From Lineus longissimus (Eukaryota; Nemertea; Pilidiophora; Heteronemertea; Lineidae), in the NCBI RefSeq assembly GCF_910592395.1, contig NC_088326.1:6703001-6767000 (forward strand): DNA of 64,000 bases. The letters are read 5' to 3'. Below the pieces are notes generated by a model. It ran no database searches, was not told the DNA's origin, and saw only the letters and a list, made by a program, of their open reading frames with translations. This document shows, in pieces, positions 46,845 to 56,804 of the stretch (positions are counted from its first letter, which is position 1; every line of letters starts with the position of its first letter). Both the position numbers and the translations under genes were made by a program.

Positions 46845-46995
46845 AGAGCTCTGGCAGATACTTGTAACATATCTACAGCGGAAACCTTCAAACTCATAGA
46901 GCTGGTACAGGATCGACCAGGGATATGGGATGTCACGTCTAAAGAATACAAGAACAAGCATATCAAATCCCTAAATAAAATCGAAATTGCCCGTC
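46845..46995 (+). pseudogene. MADF-like domain fragment
   Basis: The plus-strand frame reads ETFKLIELVQDRPGIWDVT then SKEYKNKHIKSLN, resembling the first helices of a MADF (Adf-1 Myb/SANT-like) domain: LIxLVxxRPxLWDxxxxxYKNR. The frame continues without further domain structure to 47093. MADF proteins accompany PIF/Harbinger-type elements in animals, and a Harbinger element begins 140 bp downstream, but this piece lies outside its inverted repeats. Confidence 0.5.
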
Positions 46996-47397
46996 TCTTC
47001 CTCTGGACAAGCACTGTCAGCATATCAACAGTAGCCATCTTTGTATTTTCCATCCAGAATCATCAAGGTCAAGGGGATTTTATTCTTGGGTAGCCCACCG
47101 CAGATGCATGGATTCAATTAAAAAAGAGAGTTAGGCCCATATTCATAAACGATGTTTTTCAGTTAAACACTGTTGTCTTGTTTAAACAGTGTTTAAACAG
47201 GTGATAATCGGGCACACAAATTAGACAGCATTTCATAAAGGGTGATTAGCTTGTCCCATGTTTAGGCGGTTGCTAAACAAGATCGCCTGTTTAAGGATGA
47301 CAAAAGAAATTTTAAAAGTCGAAAGGGGCTTGTTTAACTGCTGATCAGTCGGTCATTTCTCTTCTGGCGAGCGTCGAGAGTACAATGGATGCGCTAG

Positions 47398-47961
47398 TTG
47401 CGGTCGAATTTGCTGCGGAAGAAGCCGCAGAGGCTGGGCAGGAAGTGCCGCCTGGCGTTTTACGTGGACCGTAGTAACCCTCTTGAAGAGTACACTGATC
47501 GGGCATTTATAAGGCGATACAGAATATCAAAGTATTCATTCCGTTATGTTCTTGACCTAACTGGACCCCAGATAGAGCATCCCACGAGAAGGAATCGAGC
47601 CCTTCTTCCGATAGAGCAACTTGCTGTTGCACTCCGGTTTTATCCTTTTGGTTGTATTCAAATCGAATTTGGGGATTCAAGTGGTGTCTCGCAAGCTACG
47701 TGTTGTCGCGTGGTGCGTCGTGTTTCCGCAGCGATCTGTGGAGGGAAGGAACGCTTCATCCGGTTGAGTGGAATCCTACTCGGGGATCCAGCCTATACTT
47801 GCCGACCCTATATGATGACACAGATTCGTAATCCAAGAACACCGGCGGAAACGAGATATAACACTGCGCAAAGGAGGACAAGAGGTCTGATAGAAAGAGC
47901 GTATGGCATATTGAAGAAACGATTCCACTCTGTTGGCGACCGCAATTCCCTCCGATGTCAG
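47398..47961 (+). pseudogene. Harbinger transposase exon 1, internally deleted
   Basis: The frame shows VDRSNPLEEYTDRAFIRRYR, HPTRRNRALLPIEQLAVALR, FGDSSGVSQATCCRVVRRVS, then jumps from ICGGKERFIRLSG to ILLGDPAYTCRPYMMTQ and RTRGLIERAYGILKKRFH. The segment that should carry the first catalytic Asp between these is missing, so the enzyme is probably inactive. GDPAY holds the second Asp and RGLIERAYG the Glu. An ATG at 47385 is in another frame. The exon ends at a gtaagt donor. Confidence 0.85.
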
Positions 47962-48079
47962 GTAAGTTTATGAACATCTCAATATCATGTTTTAACTTTA
48001 AAATTGTCGATCTCTCCAGCCTTTAAGCACAGGCAATAACAAACTCCGGGAGTATATTTATCATACACGTTTTATTCAG

Positions 48080-48319
48080 CTGCAGGGTAGTAAGGCTATT
48101 ATTGTAGCCACGGCTTGTCTTCACAACCTTGCCATTCAACGAAATGATGCCATCCTGCTGCAAGATGACGACCCCCGCCCAATACGGTACGAACAGCCAG
48201 AATTGGCGGCTCATCACGTTGAGGCGCATATGCGAGGCAATCTCTTCAGAGACAGATTCATAAGAGAACACTTCCAGTGGGTATCAAGATTTATTTATTC
48301 AAAAAAATCTTTACACTGA
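48080..48319 (+). pseudogene. Harbinger transposase exon 2
   Basis: The acceptor ttttattcag precedes LQGSKAIIVATACLHNLAI, in frame with exon 1 across a 118-bp intron, as in HARBI1-like genes. It ends with TGA at 48317-48319. The next base begins the complement of the stop codon of the opposing Myb-like gene. Confidence 0.82.
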
Positions 48320-49580
48320 CTACAGGTTGATACAAAGCTTCTTAGGTTTTTCTATGTAAAATTCAGCCTTGTCATCAAATGCGGTCTTCTTCGATTTCGC
48401 GGTGACCTGCTCTAACATAGCGGCTTTCTTTTGTTCTACAGCAGCTTCCTTCTTTACCATAGCAGCTTCTTGTTCATATTGAATCAGTATCATCTTTGCC
48501 TCGTGTTCCTCTTTCAGGTAGCCAAGTGCAGTGTCGGCCTTGGATAGCACCGGTGAGGTGCTGCGAGAGTCAGCAGACGAGACAGCTGAAGGTTTCGATT
48601 GCCTGAAAGATGAATGTGGATGAGTAGGAGATTGCATGTAGCATCTTCTGTTCCGGTTTCGAGATGTCGAAAGTTCTAATTTCGTTTGTTTTAACTGTTA
48701 TTATAGGCCTATGTACATTACCCCACAGGAAGAAAATGTGTACGTACGTCTTAGGTTTGTCACTCTTCGATGTACATTTGCCTTTTCCCATGTTCATTGA
48801 AGTACTGGTACTACCAGGTATGACAGGTTCCTTCCTAGTTTCTTTCGATGTGGAAGGAAATGACCAGACCAGTGCCTTCCTGCAAATAGAGAAGATACAT
48901 GTAAAGCAAAGCATCAGATTTTCAATAAATGAAAATTTCAATATAACAGTATCACATTCTTCCTCTTCATTTTTAGAGGCCTTTGTTATGTTTGTTGACC
49001 TCTGTGGCAATGGTACATGATTTCCAATCGTAGTTGCGCTGTTACGTACTTGACTTACCTAGCATCGCGAGTTTCAGTGCTCCTACCACCAGTACTCCTA
49101 ACACTTGATGAACATCCTGTGGTGAACGTTTCGCTCACATCGTATTCAGTGACCTCAGAATCATCTGAAATTTGCTGGTTTGGTTCAGACCCGTCCGCAG
49201 GAACACTGTCGTCATCCCACTCATTGTGGATCTGTTTCAACTCCCCGATGATGATATTGAGAATTGCCTGCGTTTCATCTGAAAGATCCTCTGTCACGGC
49301 TTCACCTCCTCCTTTCGATGATGTCAATCTTGACGGCCCGAGCTGTATTCTTGGCTTTGGTTTTCATCCGTCGCCATAAATCCTTCAACGGTGTTTTCGC
49401 CCTTTCTGGGAAAAGAGCCGCCATCTCCTTCGCGATAGCCTCCCAAGCGGTCTGCTTCTTTTGGTTAGCAATCGTATCGGTTCGTTTGTCTTCTTTCACT
49501 TTCATCCTCTTTGATACATTCAATTAATCCCGAACGTTGCTCGAGCGAAAAATTGTCTGCTCGTTTCTTCGACATTTTGG
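48320..49580 (-). pseudogene. Harbinger Myb/SANT-like partner gene
   Basis: Probable exons on the minus strand are near 49302-49580, 49059-49320, 48748-48879 and 48320-48602. The first has AWEAIAKEMAALFPERAKTPLKDLWRRMKTKA, a Myb/SANT-like trihelix of the type encoded by Harbinger ORF1 proteins, which bind the transposon and import the transposase. Middle exons are acidic and Ser-rich. The last has a Lys/Glu/Ala-rich coiled-coil (EAAMVKKEAAVEQKKAAML) and ends KPKKLCINL. The start region carries a frame break near 49500. Confidence 0.75.
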
Positions 49581-49841
49581 AAATGAGTGACGTGTGTAGA
49601 ATCTTGAAAGCCTTATGCCACTCCGGTCCACACTGGCCATGCTGGTGAATTGTTCGACCTGTTACGTGTTCAGATTACATGATCCTTCGTTTACCAGATT
49701 GAGAAAAACAGGGCCTAATCATTGAGTTAGACACAGACGTATAATCGGCCGATCATCGCCCTTCATGAAATGCGATAAACAGGGGTATTTATGCAGTCAT
49801 GGACAAACCTGTTTTAAACACTGTTTAGAAGATAGACCTGT

Positions 49842-50274
49842 CTAATACTGTGTTCACACTGGGGTTATAAAGCGAATTGAATCCGCTTTAAACCTTTAAT
49901 ACGTATTGGGTGTTCACACTCAGGTCGGTTTTAACCGTTTTCAAACCGCTTTAACAAATACGGTTCTTTAATGCGCATCAACGAAGTCGCTTTGGTTAAT
50001 TCGCATTGAAGCCGCTTTGGAATTCGTAGTGTGGCGCGCTTAATGCGCATTAAGCAGTGCGTTCGCACTGAGCATGCCCACAGCATAACTGTGAGTGAGT
50101 TCAACCATGTAATTATAGATGGCGCATCGTTAATGCGTATTCAGTGTGACCTGTTTTAAACCGATTTGAATGCGCTTTAAGACCCAAGTGTGACGCGACC
50201 GGATTTTACAAACCGCTTTCCGGAGAGCGCTCTCAAGCGGTTTCAATTCGCCTTCAGTGTGAACGTAGTATAAG
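49842..50274. mobile_element. MITE family M2, copy 2
   Basis: The left end ctaatactgtgttcacactgg and the right end reverse-complement cttatactacgttcacactg enclose about 430 bp with repeated tttaaaccg/cgctttaa words. It is nested in the Harbinger element and shares ends with 43915-44810. Confidence 0.8.
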
Positions 50275-50314
50275 CTAATCAGTGTATAAACATCCTTTAT
50301 GAATATGGGCCGTA

Positions 50315-50879
50315 GATGTTAGTCTGTCTGTGCACTGTTTGGATACTTGACCAACTTGGCCACATCTGCCTTCAATACTTGGTGACCTAGAACTTTAAAC
50401 AGTGTGTAGTCTGTGTCCGCCTTTATTTCAATAATTTGTTGTCCAAGTACTGACCAAGTAGTTGGTAGAATGTAAGTGCATATTTTAGAAACAAAAATCG
50501 TTAAACTGCCATCTTTACCGCAACAATATTTTGTTATTTGTGCATATGTAATAGATACAGCCTTATTACTGTGTCTCATACATTACATGTGATGTTATAG
50601 AAAAATTGAAAAAAATTAAGGATGACTTCACTTGCTATTATATTTATAAGCATACTGAGATTTATAACCCACTTGAGAAAGATTGTCTGCTTGAATGGGA
50701 AGTTTTACTCCTCACACAGTAAAATTTGAATCACCACTGTGACTGTGCCACTCAGGCTCTTTCGATGTAACACATAGTAATTTTTGTGCCCAGTCATCAT
50801 GCTCCTTTTGTTTTTTAATTTTTTAAAATGATTTATAAACATTAGCGGTCAGTAAGATTACTGTCATAACTGTACTTAC
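50315..50879. other. ADA intron, nothing recognised
   Basis: AT-rich sequence between the Harbinger element and the ADA exon at 50880; no gene. Confidence 0.45.
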
Positions 50880-51002
50880 GAAATAACAGGCATGAATATT
50901 AAGAAGGGTTCTAGATATTTCTTGAGATTGCCAAGCTCCCTTATCTCGACAGCTGCCTTCAGGTCCTCCAAACTGGCACCAGGAAGCTTGATACCCTTTT
51001 TT
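50880..51002 (-). CDS. ADA: Adenosine deaminase exon (most 5' exon in the window)
   Basis: A 123-bp exon after acceptor ttgttgtag, with a gtaagt donor. It encodes KKGIKLPGASLEDLKAAVEI and continues to YLEPFLIFMPVIS. It matches the human segment RRGIALP..LPDFLAKFDYYMPAIAG. It begins with one base of a split codon, so at least one exon (carrying the start and the HxH motif) lies upstream. The final two bases TC join G of the next exon. Confidence 0.93.
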
Positions 51003-51272
51003 CTACAACAAGAAGAGTGAAAATTGATATATAGGGTGTAGAAATATTTAGTCTGTTTTAAAGGGAAGCTATGGTAATTATTCCCCATTCGACCAGCAGT
51101 TACAACCCTAACATCTACGTAAACTGCGTATAATTAACAACAACTGTGGCGCTTGGTTTTATAAATAAACAAACATTAATGAGTGAAACGGATTATTTTA
51201 ATTGCTTATTTTTGAATCAAGTATGCCGCCATCTTGGTGGACTTTAATCTGGTCTCTCCTCAAAACGGAGAG

Positions 51273-51284
51273 CCAATGACGTCA
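51273..51284 (+). promoter_or_regulatory. CCAAT box overlapping a CRE (TGACGTCA)
   Basis: ccaatgacgtca lies 44 bp upstream of the ATG at 51328. A second perfect TGACGTCA is at 51541-51548. The paired palindromes look like promoter elements for the small coding exon inside the TTAA element, though function is inferred from motifs only. Confidence 0.45.
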
Positions 51285-51327
51285 TGGATGCAGCCATTGT
51301 GATAATCAGCTGTTTGAACAATGGCGA

Positions 51328-51543
51328 ATGCTTGGAATGGCAGATGACAGTTCCTTGATTTCTTCGGGTTCTTCGTCGATGTCCGGCGATGAATCCTTCG
51401 ATTACAACCGTGCATCAGCAGAAGAACGAGCAGGTCTAGTTCCCTATGCGTTTGAGCCAAGGTACCGGGGCAAAAAAAGGTCTGGAAACTTAGTGGAAAC
51501 AAGTAGTACTCACCTTGATGAAAAAACCCCCCTGCATCCGTGA
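51328..51543 (+). CDS. Probable first exon of a P2X7 C-terminal-like (ballast domain) protein
   Basis: The ATG opens a frame reading MLGMADDSSLISSG, a Ser/Asp-rich stretch, then RAGLVPYAFEPRY. An acidic Ser-rich leader followed by VxPYxFEP is the usual start of invertebrate proteins that carry the cysteine-rich P2RX7 C-terminal-like domain. A possible donor (CCAAG|GTACCGG) lies right after FEP, so the frame beyond about 51461 is probably intron. The zinc-binding remainder is not in the element. Identification rests on recall of a short motif. Confidence 0.5.
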   Translation: MLGMADDSSLISSGSSSMSGDESFDYNRASAEERAGLVPYAFEPRYRGKKRSGNLVETSSTHLDEKTPLHP

Positions 51544-51723
51544 CGTCATTCGCCCGGGAGATTTGAACAAACATGGCTACCCCCGCAAACTGCTTATTAA
51601 ATGCAATTTTCTACACTATCCAGGAATATTCATCATATCCTTGGTGTAGAGTATTTGTTTGTCATGTAACTTGGTATGTATTTCATTTTGCTGCATCAAT
51701 TTATTCCCATAGCTTCCCTTTAA

Positions 51724-52484
51724 AGGTAATATAATCTTCATAACATGTTTCTTTTTGAAAAATGTATTTCTTTAAAGTAAATATAATATACATTCCCAAG
51801 TATGACAAAAGCTGAGCTCTTGCAAATGTTCATGATGTGCATTTTGATTTTTTTGCTGGATATTCACATTAACCCAGTTCACGAATCGAAAGCGATATTT
51901 TAAAGGGGCAACTGACCCCCTGAAGCCTTTTCTACACCTCAAAATGCCCAATTCTGCTCCTTAATGCCATGAATTAATGCCTGAAACACTCGAACACTTT
52001 CATGTGAAGACAGAGAATCAGACACATACTTCAGATTTGGCCACTGAAATTTCAACTAACTTTGATGGCTTGCCAGGAAAAATTAGGCTAAATAATGAGA
52101 CAAGATGTCACCAAAATAGCTTAAAAAATTACAAGGTGTAAGGGTGTCCATATAATTACAAGGCCTAACCACTGATCTCCGCACTGTATTGGTTAGGCTT
52201 TCATTTAAAACATGATGATGAAAAGATAAATTGACCTAACTGTATTGTATTTTAACTAATCAACGCCAACATATCACTCCTATTTCTTCAGTTTATCATC
52301 AAGAAGTTGGTCTTGAAATACATTCTAATGATTTTGGTTTGTCAATTTGGATGCTGTATTTGTTCTAATTTGATATTTCAATATCGATATCAGTGAAATC
52401 TCAAATTCAAGATCTCAAATTAATTGCATTTGAGGATGGGGCTCACATTAAGCAGGCTTCAAAGGGTTAACTTCCTAGTGGCTA
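51724..52484. other. Nothing recognised
   Basis: AT-rich region upstream of the ADA exon at 51002, possibly intron 2; no gene seen. Confidence 0.45.
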
Positions 52485-52836
52485 TGAGGCGCCATGTGGG
52501 AATTAAATTATTTGAAGAAATTATTTGAAATAAGCAAATATATCGAAATAAATGAGTGAACGAAGTCAAGATTATTTCCAAACCATAAATTTGCTTATTC
52601 CAATTGTATTCAAACCATTTACTGTTCCTATCGATATTGTTTCAAACAATGAATTTGCTCTCTTTTGATTATATTTATCCAATAAAACAACGTAACTTTA
52701 TTGTTTTCAAATAATACATTCTCTGAATATCCGTGGTTTCAAATAATCAAACTGTCTCGAAATGATGGTTTGTTAAATAATCAAAATTAAAAAAAATTAA
52801 TAGAACCAAATAATTTAATTCCCACATGGCGCCTCA
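52485..52836. mobile_element. MITE (tgaggcgccatgtggg ends, TA target)
   Basis: Inverted repeats of about 30 bp (tgaggcgccatgtgggaatt and its complement) flank an AT-rich 352-bp element. TA lies on both sides (52483-52484, 52837-52838). No coding region. Confidence 0.88.
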
Positions 52837-53329
52837 TAAGTGGCCGCTTAAGCAGCCTGGCATCGTGAGGGGACCAGGATTTCCAAAGTTTAGTAGCGAT
52901 TCTTTTGGTTTGCGCAGTTAGATGGTATGTGTATCATAATGAACCAGCGCCTTATACCGGGTTGACGTGAAGCGTTTATTATAGACGGCGTTGTCATACA
53001 ACGACCTACATCAATGTCGTAAAAGCAATACTACTTGATACTACATTACGGTACATCTCCTTTACTTATCATGTACTCTTTCACAACAGTGCAGATGTAA
53101 ATTTCAATTCTAAAACCATAATCAAACAATCAAGCGGTGTAAAGTTCAGCAAATTAAAAGTATAGCGTTTGCACCACAGTGGGAAGAGTGTGCGGTTGCA
53201 CTGTGCAGGATTGCACTGACTGTTCAGTATTATTATTGTCCATGCGGTGTGGCAATCAATGATTTGTCACATTCACAGTATTGTCACTTGATTCTCCTTC
53301 CTAGATCGCAAGTCTGAACTGAAAGTTCT

Positions 53330-54440
53330 CGGATGTTATGAGAAGGCCTATTGCATCTCAGCCTTGAACCAATTCTCAAGCAACACCTGAAATGAATTAT
53401 GCGCAACCTGTTTTAACACTTTTTCTTTGTCAGTCCAGAAACTGTTCTTTGCATTCCTTTCCCTTCTGATTCGCACAATGTCACTGCTACTAATGGGCTT
53501 CAGTTTCTTAGCCCCGCGATCATAACACACTATTTTTGTTTAATGTTCAGAGATTTCATGATCTTACTTGTCTTATACTCGGTTGCATTTGGCAATCTGT
53601 CACGCAATTTGATGTTCATCAGAATCTCAGCTGGTGACTTACCACCTGAGAGAGGAGTGTTTCGGTAACTCAACAAAGCCAGATAAGGGTCTTAATCTAA
53701 CTCCTTACCTTTTCTCAACAACCTTTTCACAATTTGGACTCCTTTCTTGGCTTTTCCATTACTCTCAGAATGTTTTGGACTCGAAACAATGTGCTCAAAT
53801 CCATATTATCGCGCACAAAGTCCTTGAAAAGCCTACACTTGTGAAATTGCAAACCTGGATCAGTCACTAAGTTCTAGGAATTCCGAATCTTGCCATGATG
53901 GATTTCAACTTATCTATAGCGCATTTACTGGTCAGGTTTCTCGATGTCGCAATGTCAGGAACTTGAACCTCATGTGGTTGAAGCAGTTATTTGGACTGCT
54001 TGTATCTGTACTTAAGAAACACACTGCATTTATTGCAAAAGTTCTCAATGTCCCTGGTAATGTTAGGCCAACTTGGTGCGCTCTGGCATGACATTTCCTG
54101 TCCAAGGTGTCCTTCATGTACTTTTTGCAACATTTCAGGTGGCCGGTACCACTGCTTTGAGAACTTTCAACACCACCCTATCTATGACAGTTAACTCTGA
54201 TCTTACATGAAAGTATGGTTTCAGCTCACTGTTGTCACGGAGGCGATTAAAAATGGATGGTATGAAAACATCTTTAGCGGTTTCACTCGCTGTTCGTTCC
54301 TACATAGAGTCACTGAACAGTTTTGCAGCTTGGATCATGGCAATATGTTACTCAATTCCGTTTTTTTGTTTTACCAGTTTCCATTTAACCTTTTGAGTCC
54401 CTAGGCGGGACAGCATCCTGCTTAAGTTACCATTGTATCC
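53330..54440 (-). pseudogene. Gypsy integrase remnant
   Basis: Reading the minus strand from 54440 down gives RLRDNSELKPYFHVRSELTV, the zinc-binding start of integrase (MLQKVHEGHLGQEM and later FCNKCSVF), a degraded catalytic core (VTDPGLQFH near 53850), and the C-terminal YDRGAKKLKPISSSDIVRIR with KVLKQVAHNSFQVLLE near 53350-53520. Numerous stops and frameshifts. A separate copy from the plus-strand Gypsy at 8349. Confidence 0.75.
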
Positions 54441-54596
54441 GCCTACCATGCCTTGTATGTTCATTATTTTGACAGATGCTTCCGTCTTTTGTTTGAAAAA
54501 TAAACCAATATACTAGTGTGTCCAGTGGTCATCAATTTCTTGATCCATCAATTTGCACCTGAAAAACATGGCTGCGTCCAGGAAAAAGACGAGGCT

Positions 54597-55033
54597 GAGA
54601 CAATACCACCAATGAATATTCATTGGTCCAGACCTATCAATTAGACGCGAGTAGGTTTTTAACTCTCAAGTACATATTTGGAGAGGTACTGAAAAAATAT
54701 TTGCTGTGGCAAGTCTACAGATATAAAGAAATTATTTTATGAAAAAATTAATTTTGAATTTTGGTAATTTGGCAATAGGGTTTTGAGATTTTGAGATTTT
54801 TCTGCCAGTTGGCTGAAAAGAGTGGAAATATCGATGTCTGTCCAATTTGTCGATTATCAAAAAATTTCAGTGTTCAACTACCAGTTTACTTTTCACCATT
54901 TACTTGCCCGATTGTCCGGAATAGCATATCAAAATTTCAGATTCACAACCCCATGCAGTGTTTGATGAGTTGCTGTCAAACATTGACAATATAACTGTCA
55001 AAAGGCTTAAAAAATCAATGGTGGTCTTGTCTC
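54597..55033. mobile_element. MITE family M1, copy C
   Basis: The ends gagacaataccacc and gtggtcttgtctc delimit 437 bp, reverse orientation relative to copy A. It is flanked by ggct on the left and agct on the right, where copy D begins. Confidence 0.85.
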
Positions 55034-55037
55034 AGCT

Positions 55038-55879
55038 GAGACAAGACCACCATTGAATATTCATTGGTTGGAGGTTCCAGACCTATAAATTAAACGCGAC
55101 TATAGCCGCACTTACACCACCTGAAAATGGACCACCAATCTTGGTTCGGGAACCAATGCCGCACCATCGAAAATCCACCAAGCGCTTACACCAGCGCTGC
55201 AGCTAGTTATAAAATCCGGCTACAGATGGCGCGCAAACAATAAGCAGAACGCGGAAAGCCTTGGCAGAAAGCGCCATTTCGAAAGCGCCGCCTGGAGCCG
55301 AACCATCTAACTAGCCGAACCATCTAACTAGCTAATTGCCGAACCATTTGCGCGTACACCACGACAAAGCCGAGCTTTTAACAAGCCGGGCGAATTTGGA
55401 CCATCAAGCTTGGTGGGACAAATTCGCTCGGCAATTTGTATCGGCAATGGATTGCCGAACCAATTTGTCGCGGCAATGTGGTGGTGTAAGTGCAATTGGT
55501 CCACCAATATTTCGTGGTGTAAGCGCAGCTAATGTCTTTAACTGTCAAGTGCATATTTGGAAAGGTATTGAAAAGGTATAAAGAAATTATTTGAAGAAAA
55601 AATTTAATTTGAAATTGGATAATTTGGCAATAGTATTTTGAGATTTTTCTGCCAGTTGGCTGAAAAGAGTGAAAATATCAACGTTTGGCCAATTTGTCGA
55701 TTATCAAAAAATTTCCGTGGTCAACTACCAGTTTACTTTTCATCATTTACTTGCCCGACTGTCCGGAATATCATATCAAATTTCAGATTCACAACCCCAC
55801 GCAGTATTTGATGTGACACGGTCAAACATCGACAATTTAACAGCTAAAAGGCTTAAAAAATCTATGGTGGTCTTGTCTC
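55038..55879. mobile_element. MITE family M1, copy D, with nested MITE
   Basis: Same orientation as copy C and separated from it by only agct (55034-55037); ggct follows its right end. It is interrupted after the gacgcgacta segment by the element at 55105-55529. Confidence 0.85.
55105..55529. mobile_element. MITE nested in copy D (TA target)
   Basis: The ends gccgcacttacaccac and gtggtgtaagcgcagc are imperfect inverted repeats flanked by TA on both sides. The interior has multiple inverted words (gccgaacca / tggttcgg, ggaccacca / tggtggtcc). 425 bp, no coding. Confidence 0.8.
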
Positions 55880-56804
55880 GGCTGTCTGTTGTTAAAAATG
55901 TACCCGAGCATGGGGCATGGTATACCCCTGGGACTGAAAAGGTTAAGGCAGATACGCTCGCGATAATGTATCGGCAACCATCAGGAATTTTCCAGGAATA
56001 TATTGCAATGTCATGTCATATCTACAAAGTCTGAGCATCAACCTTTGTAACCTCAGAGTTGCATACACTTTTCTGATGCAGTGCAATGAGCGGTTCATAA
56101 CCAGTTTCGGCGATAGCCATCTTTATTTACAACTTGTGTAGGCCTATACACAGATACTGTCCACCAAAGGCGGATTTGCAATGGAGTTCGAATCGATTTT
56201 TTTCAAGTATCGATTCGAAGTTGCGAGTGCACTGGAGCTTGGTAGTATGGTATATCGTGGTGATCATCGACGGGTAACTTGGAATAGTGGATGAGCAAAA
56301 CCTCCTGCATCATCAGTTGTTAGCCAAGAGCCGACATTCGGACTACATTTGATTTGCAGTCAAACTTTAGAAATAGGCCAAAATTCAGATTTGAACAACT
56401 TTTGATTCATTACACATAGCAACAAGCCCTCAAAGTTTCAGGGCGATATGTGGTTTAGTTCTTGAGTTATCCTGCTGAAACCACTGATTGGATACAGACT
56501 ACCACACTGTGAGTGTGTGGCTGTGTGGCGGTCTTAACCTGTTAACAGCGTAAGTCGCAATATATGACGTCCTGGCCTGAAGGCTGTGCATTGCGTAAGA
56601 TGTTATATGGCATCCTATGTTTATGACTCACCTAAGCCCAGGCAACACTCCAAAACTCGATGGGGAATCCCCATAGATCGTCAGCACAGTGTACTTTAGT
56701 TTCAGAACACTACCGGCCACCACTGTCAACAGTTTTTGGGCTGAATCATGGCTACAGCATGCAAGACGAAGCGGCTGTTAGATGAGGAACGTTACTTTAC
56801 CACA
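55880..56804. other. Nothing recognised
   Basis: A run of 67 codons continues out of the MITE on the plus strand but has no domain signature. A short inverted word pair around gttcgaatcga/tcgattcgaa lies at 56187-56217. No gene supported. Confidence 0.4.

Larger units (their letters stand above)
47134..50311 (+). mobile_element. PIF/Harbinger element with convergent transposase and Myb-like genes
   Basis: The left end ggcccatattcataaacga at 47134 pairs with the right end (..ttatgaatatgggcc) at 50311. Flanks are TTA (47131) and GTA (50312), close to the TTA duplication of PIF/Harbinger. Inside are a plus-strand HARBI1-like transposase (two exons) and a minus-strand Myb/SANT-like partner gene. 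A MITE (49842-50274) sits near the right end. The transposase has lost part of its catalytic core. Confidence 0.85.
3116..51002 (-). other. ADA: Adenosine deaminase gene, partial (seven exons, 5' end outside window)
   Basis: Seven minus-strand exons encode consecutive pieces of adenosine deaminase, the zinc enzyme that converts adenosine and deoxyadenosine to inosine and deoxyinosine in purine salvage. All junctions are GT..AG and every exon phase joins the next. Catalytic motifs present are TVHAGE, IGHGYH and NTDDP, matching the human His214/Glu217, His238 and Asp295/Asp296 regions. Introns from 5' to 3' are about 10.0, 13.0, 7.1, 0.6, 0.4 and 15.8 kb and are filled with transposons. The N-terminal ~40 residues, including the zinc-binding HxH, were not found up to 64000. 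As I recall, exon sizes 123, 128, 72 and 130 equal human exons 3, 6, 7 and 10; the 242- and 170-bp exons would be fusions of two human exons each. Confidence 0.93.
51062..51719 (+). mobile_element. TTAA-flanked element (piggyBac/Kolobok type) carrying a P2X7C-like first exon
   Basis: The ends agggaagctatgg (51062) and ccatagcttccct (51719) are exact inverted repeats flanked by TTAA (51058-51061, 51720-51723). The 658-bp interior has a CRE/CCAAT promoter-like segment and a coding start at 51328. TTAA duplications occur in piggyBac and Kolobok; AGGG..CCCT ends suggest Kolobok, which is inference. Confidence 0.75.

Noticed and set aside
51190-51245. Minus-strand ccaccaagatggcggc, considered as the ADA HVHLDG exon or a YY1-type start site
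   Set aside because: The frame gives VHQDGG without the Leu and surrounding ADA residues, no splice sites fit, and the segment lies inside the TTAA element.
53634-54404. Several plus-strand frames
   Set aside because: They are the complement of the Gypsy integrase remnant, whose recognisable motifs read on the minus strand.
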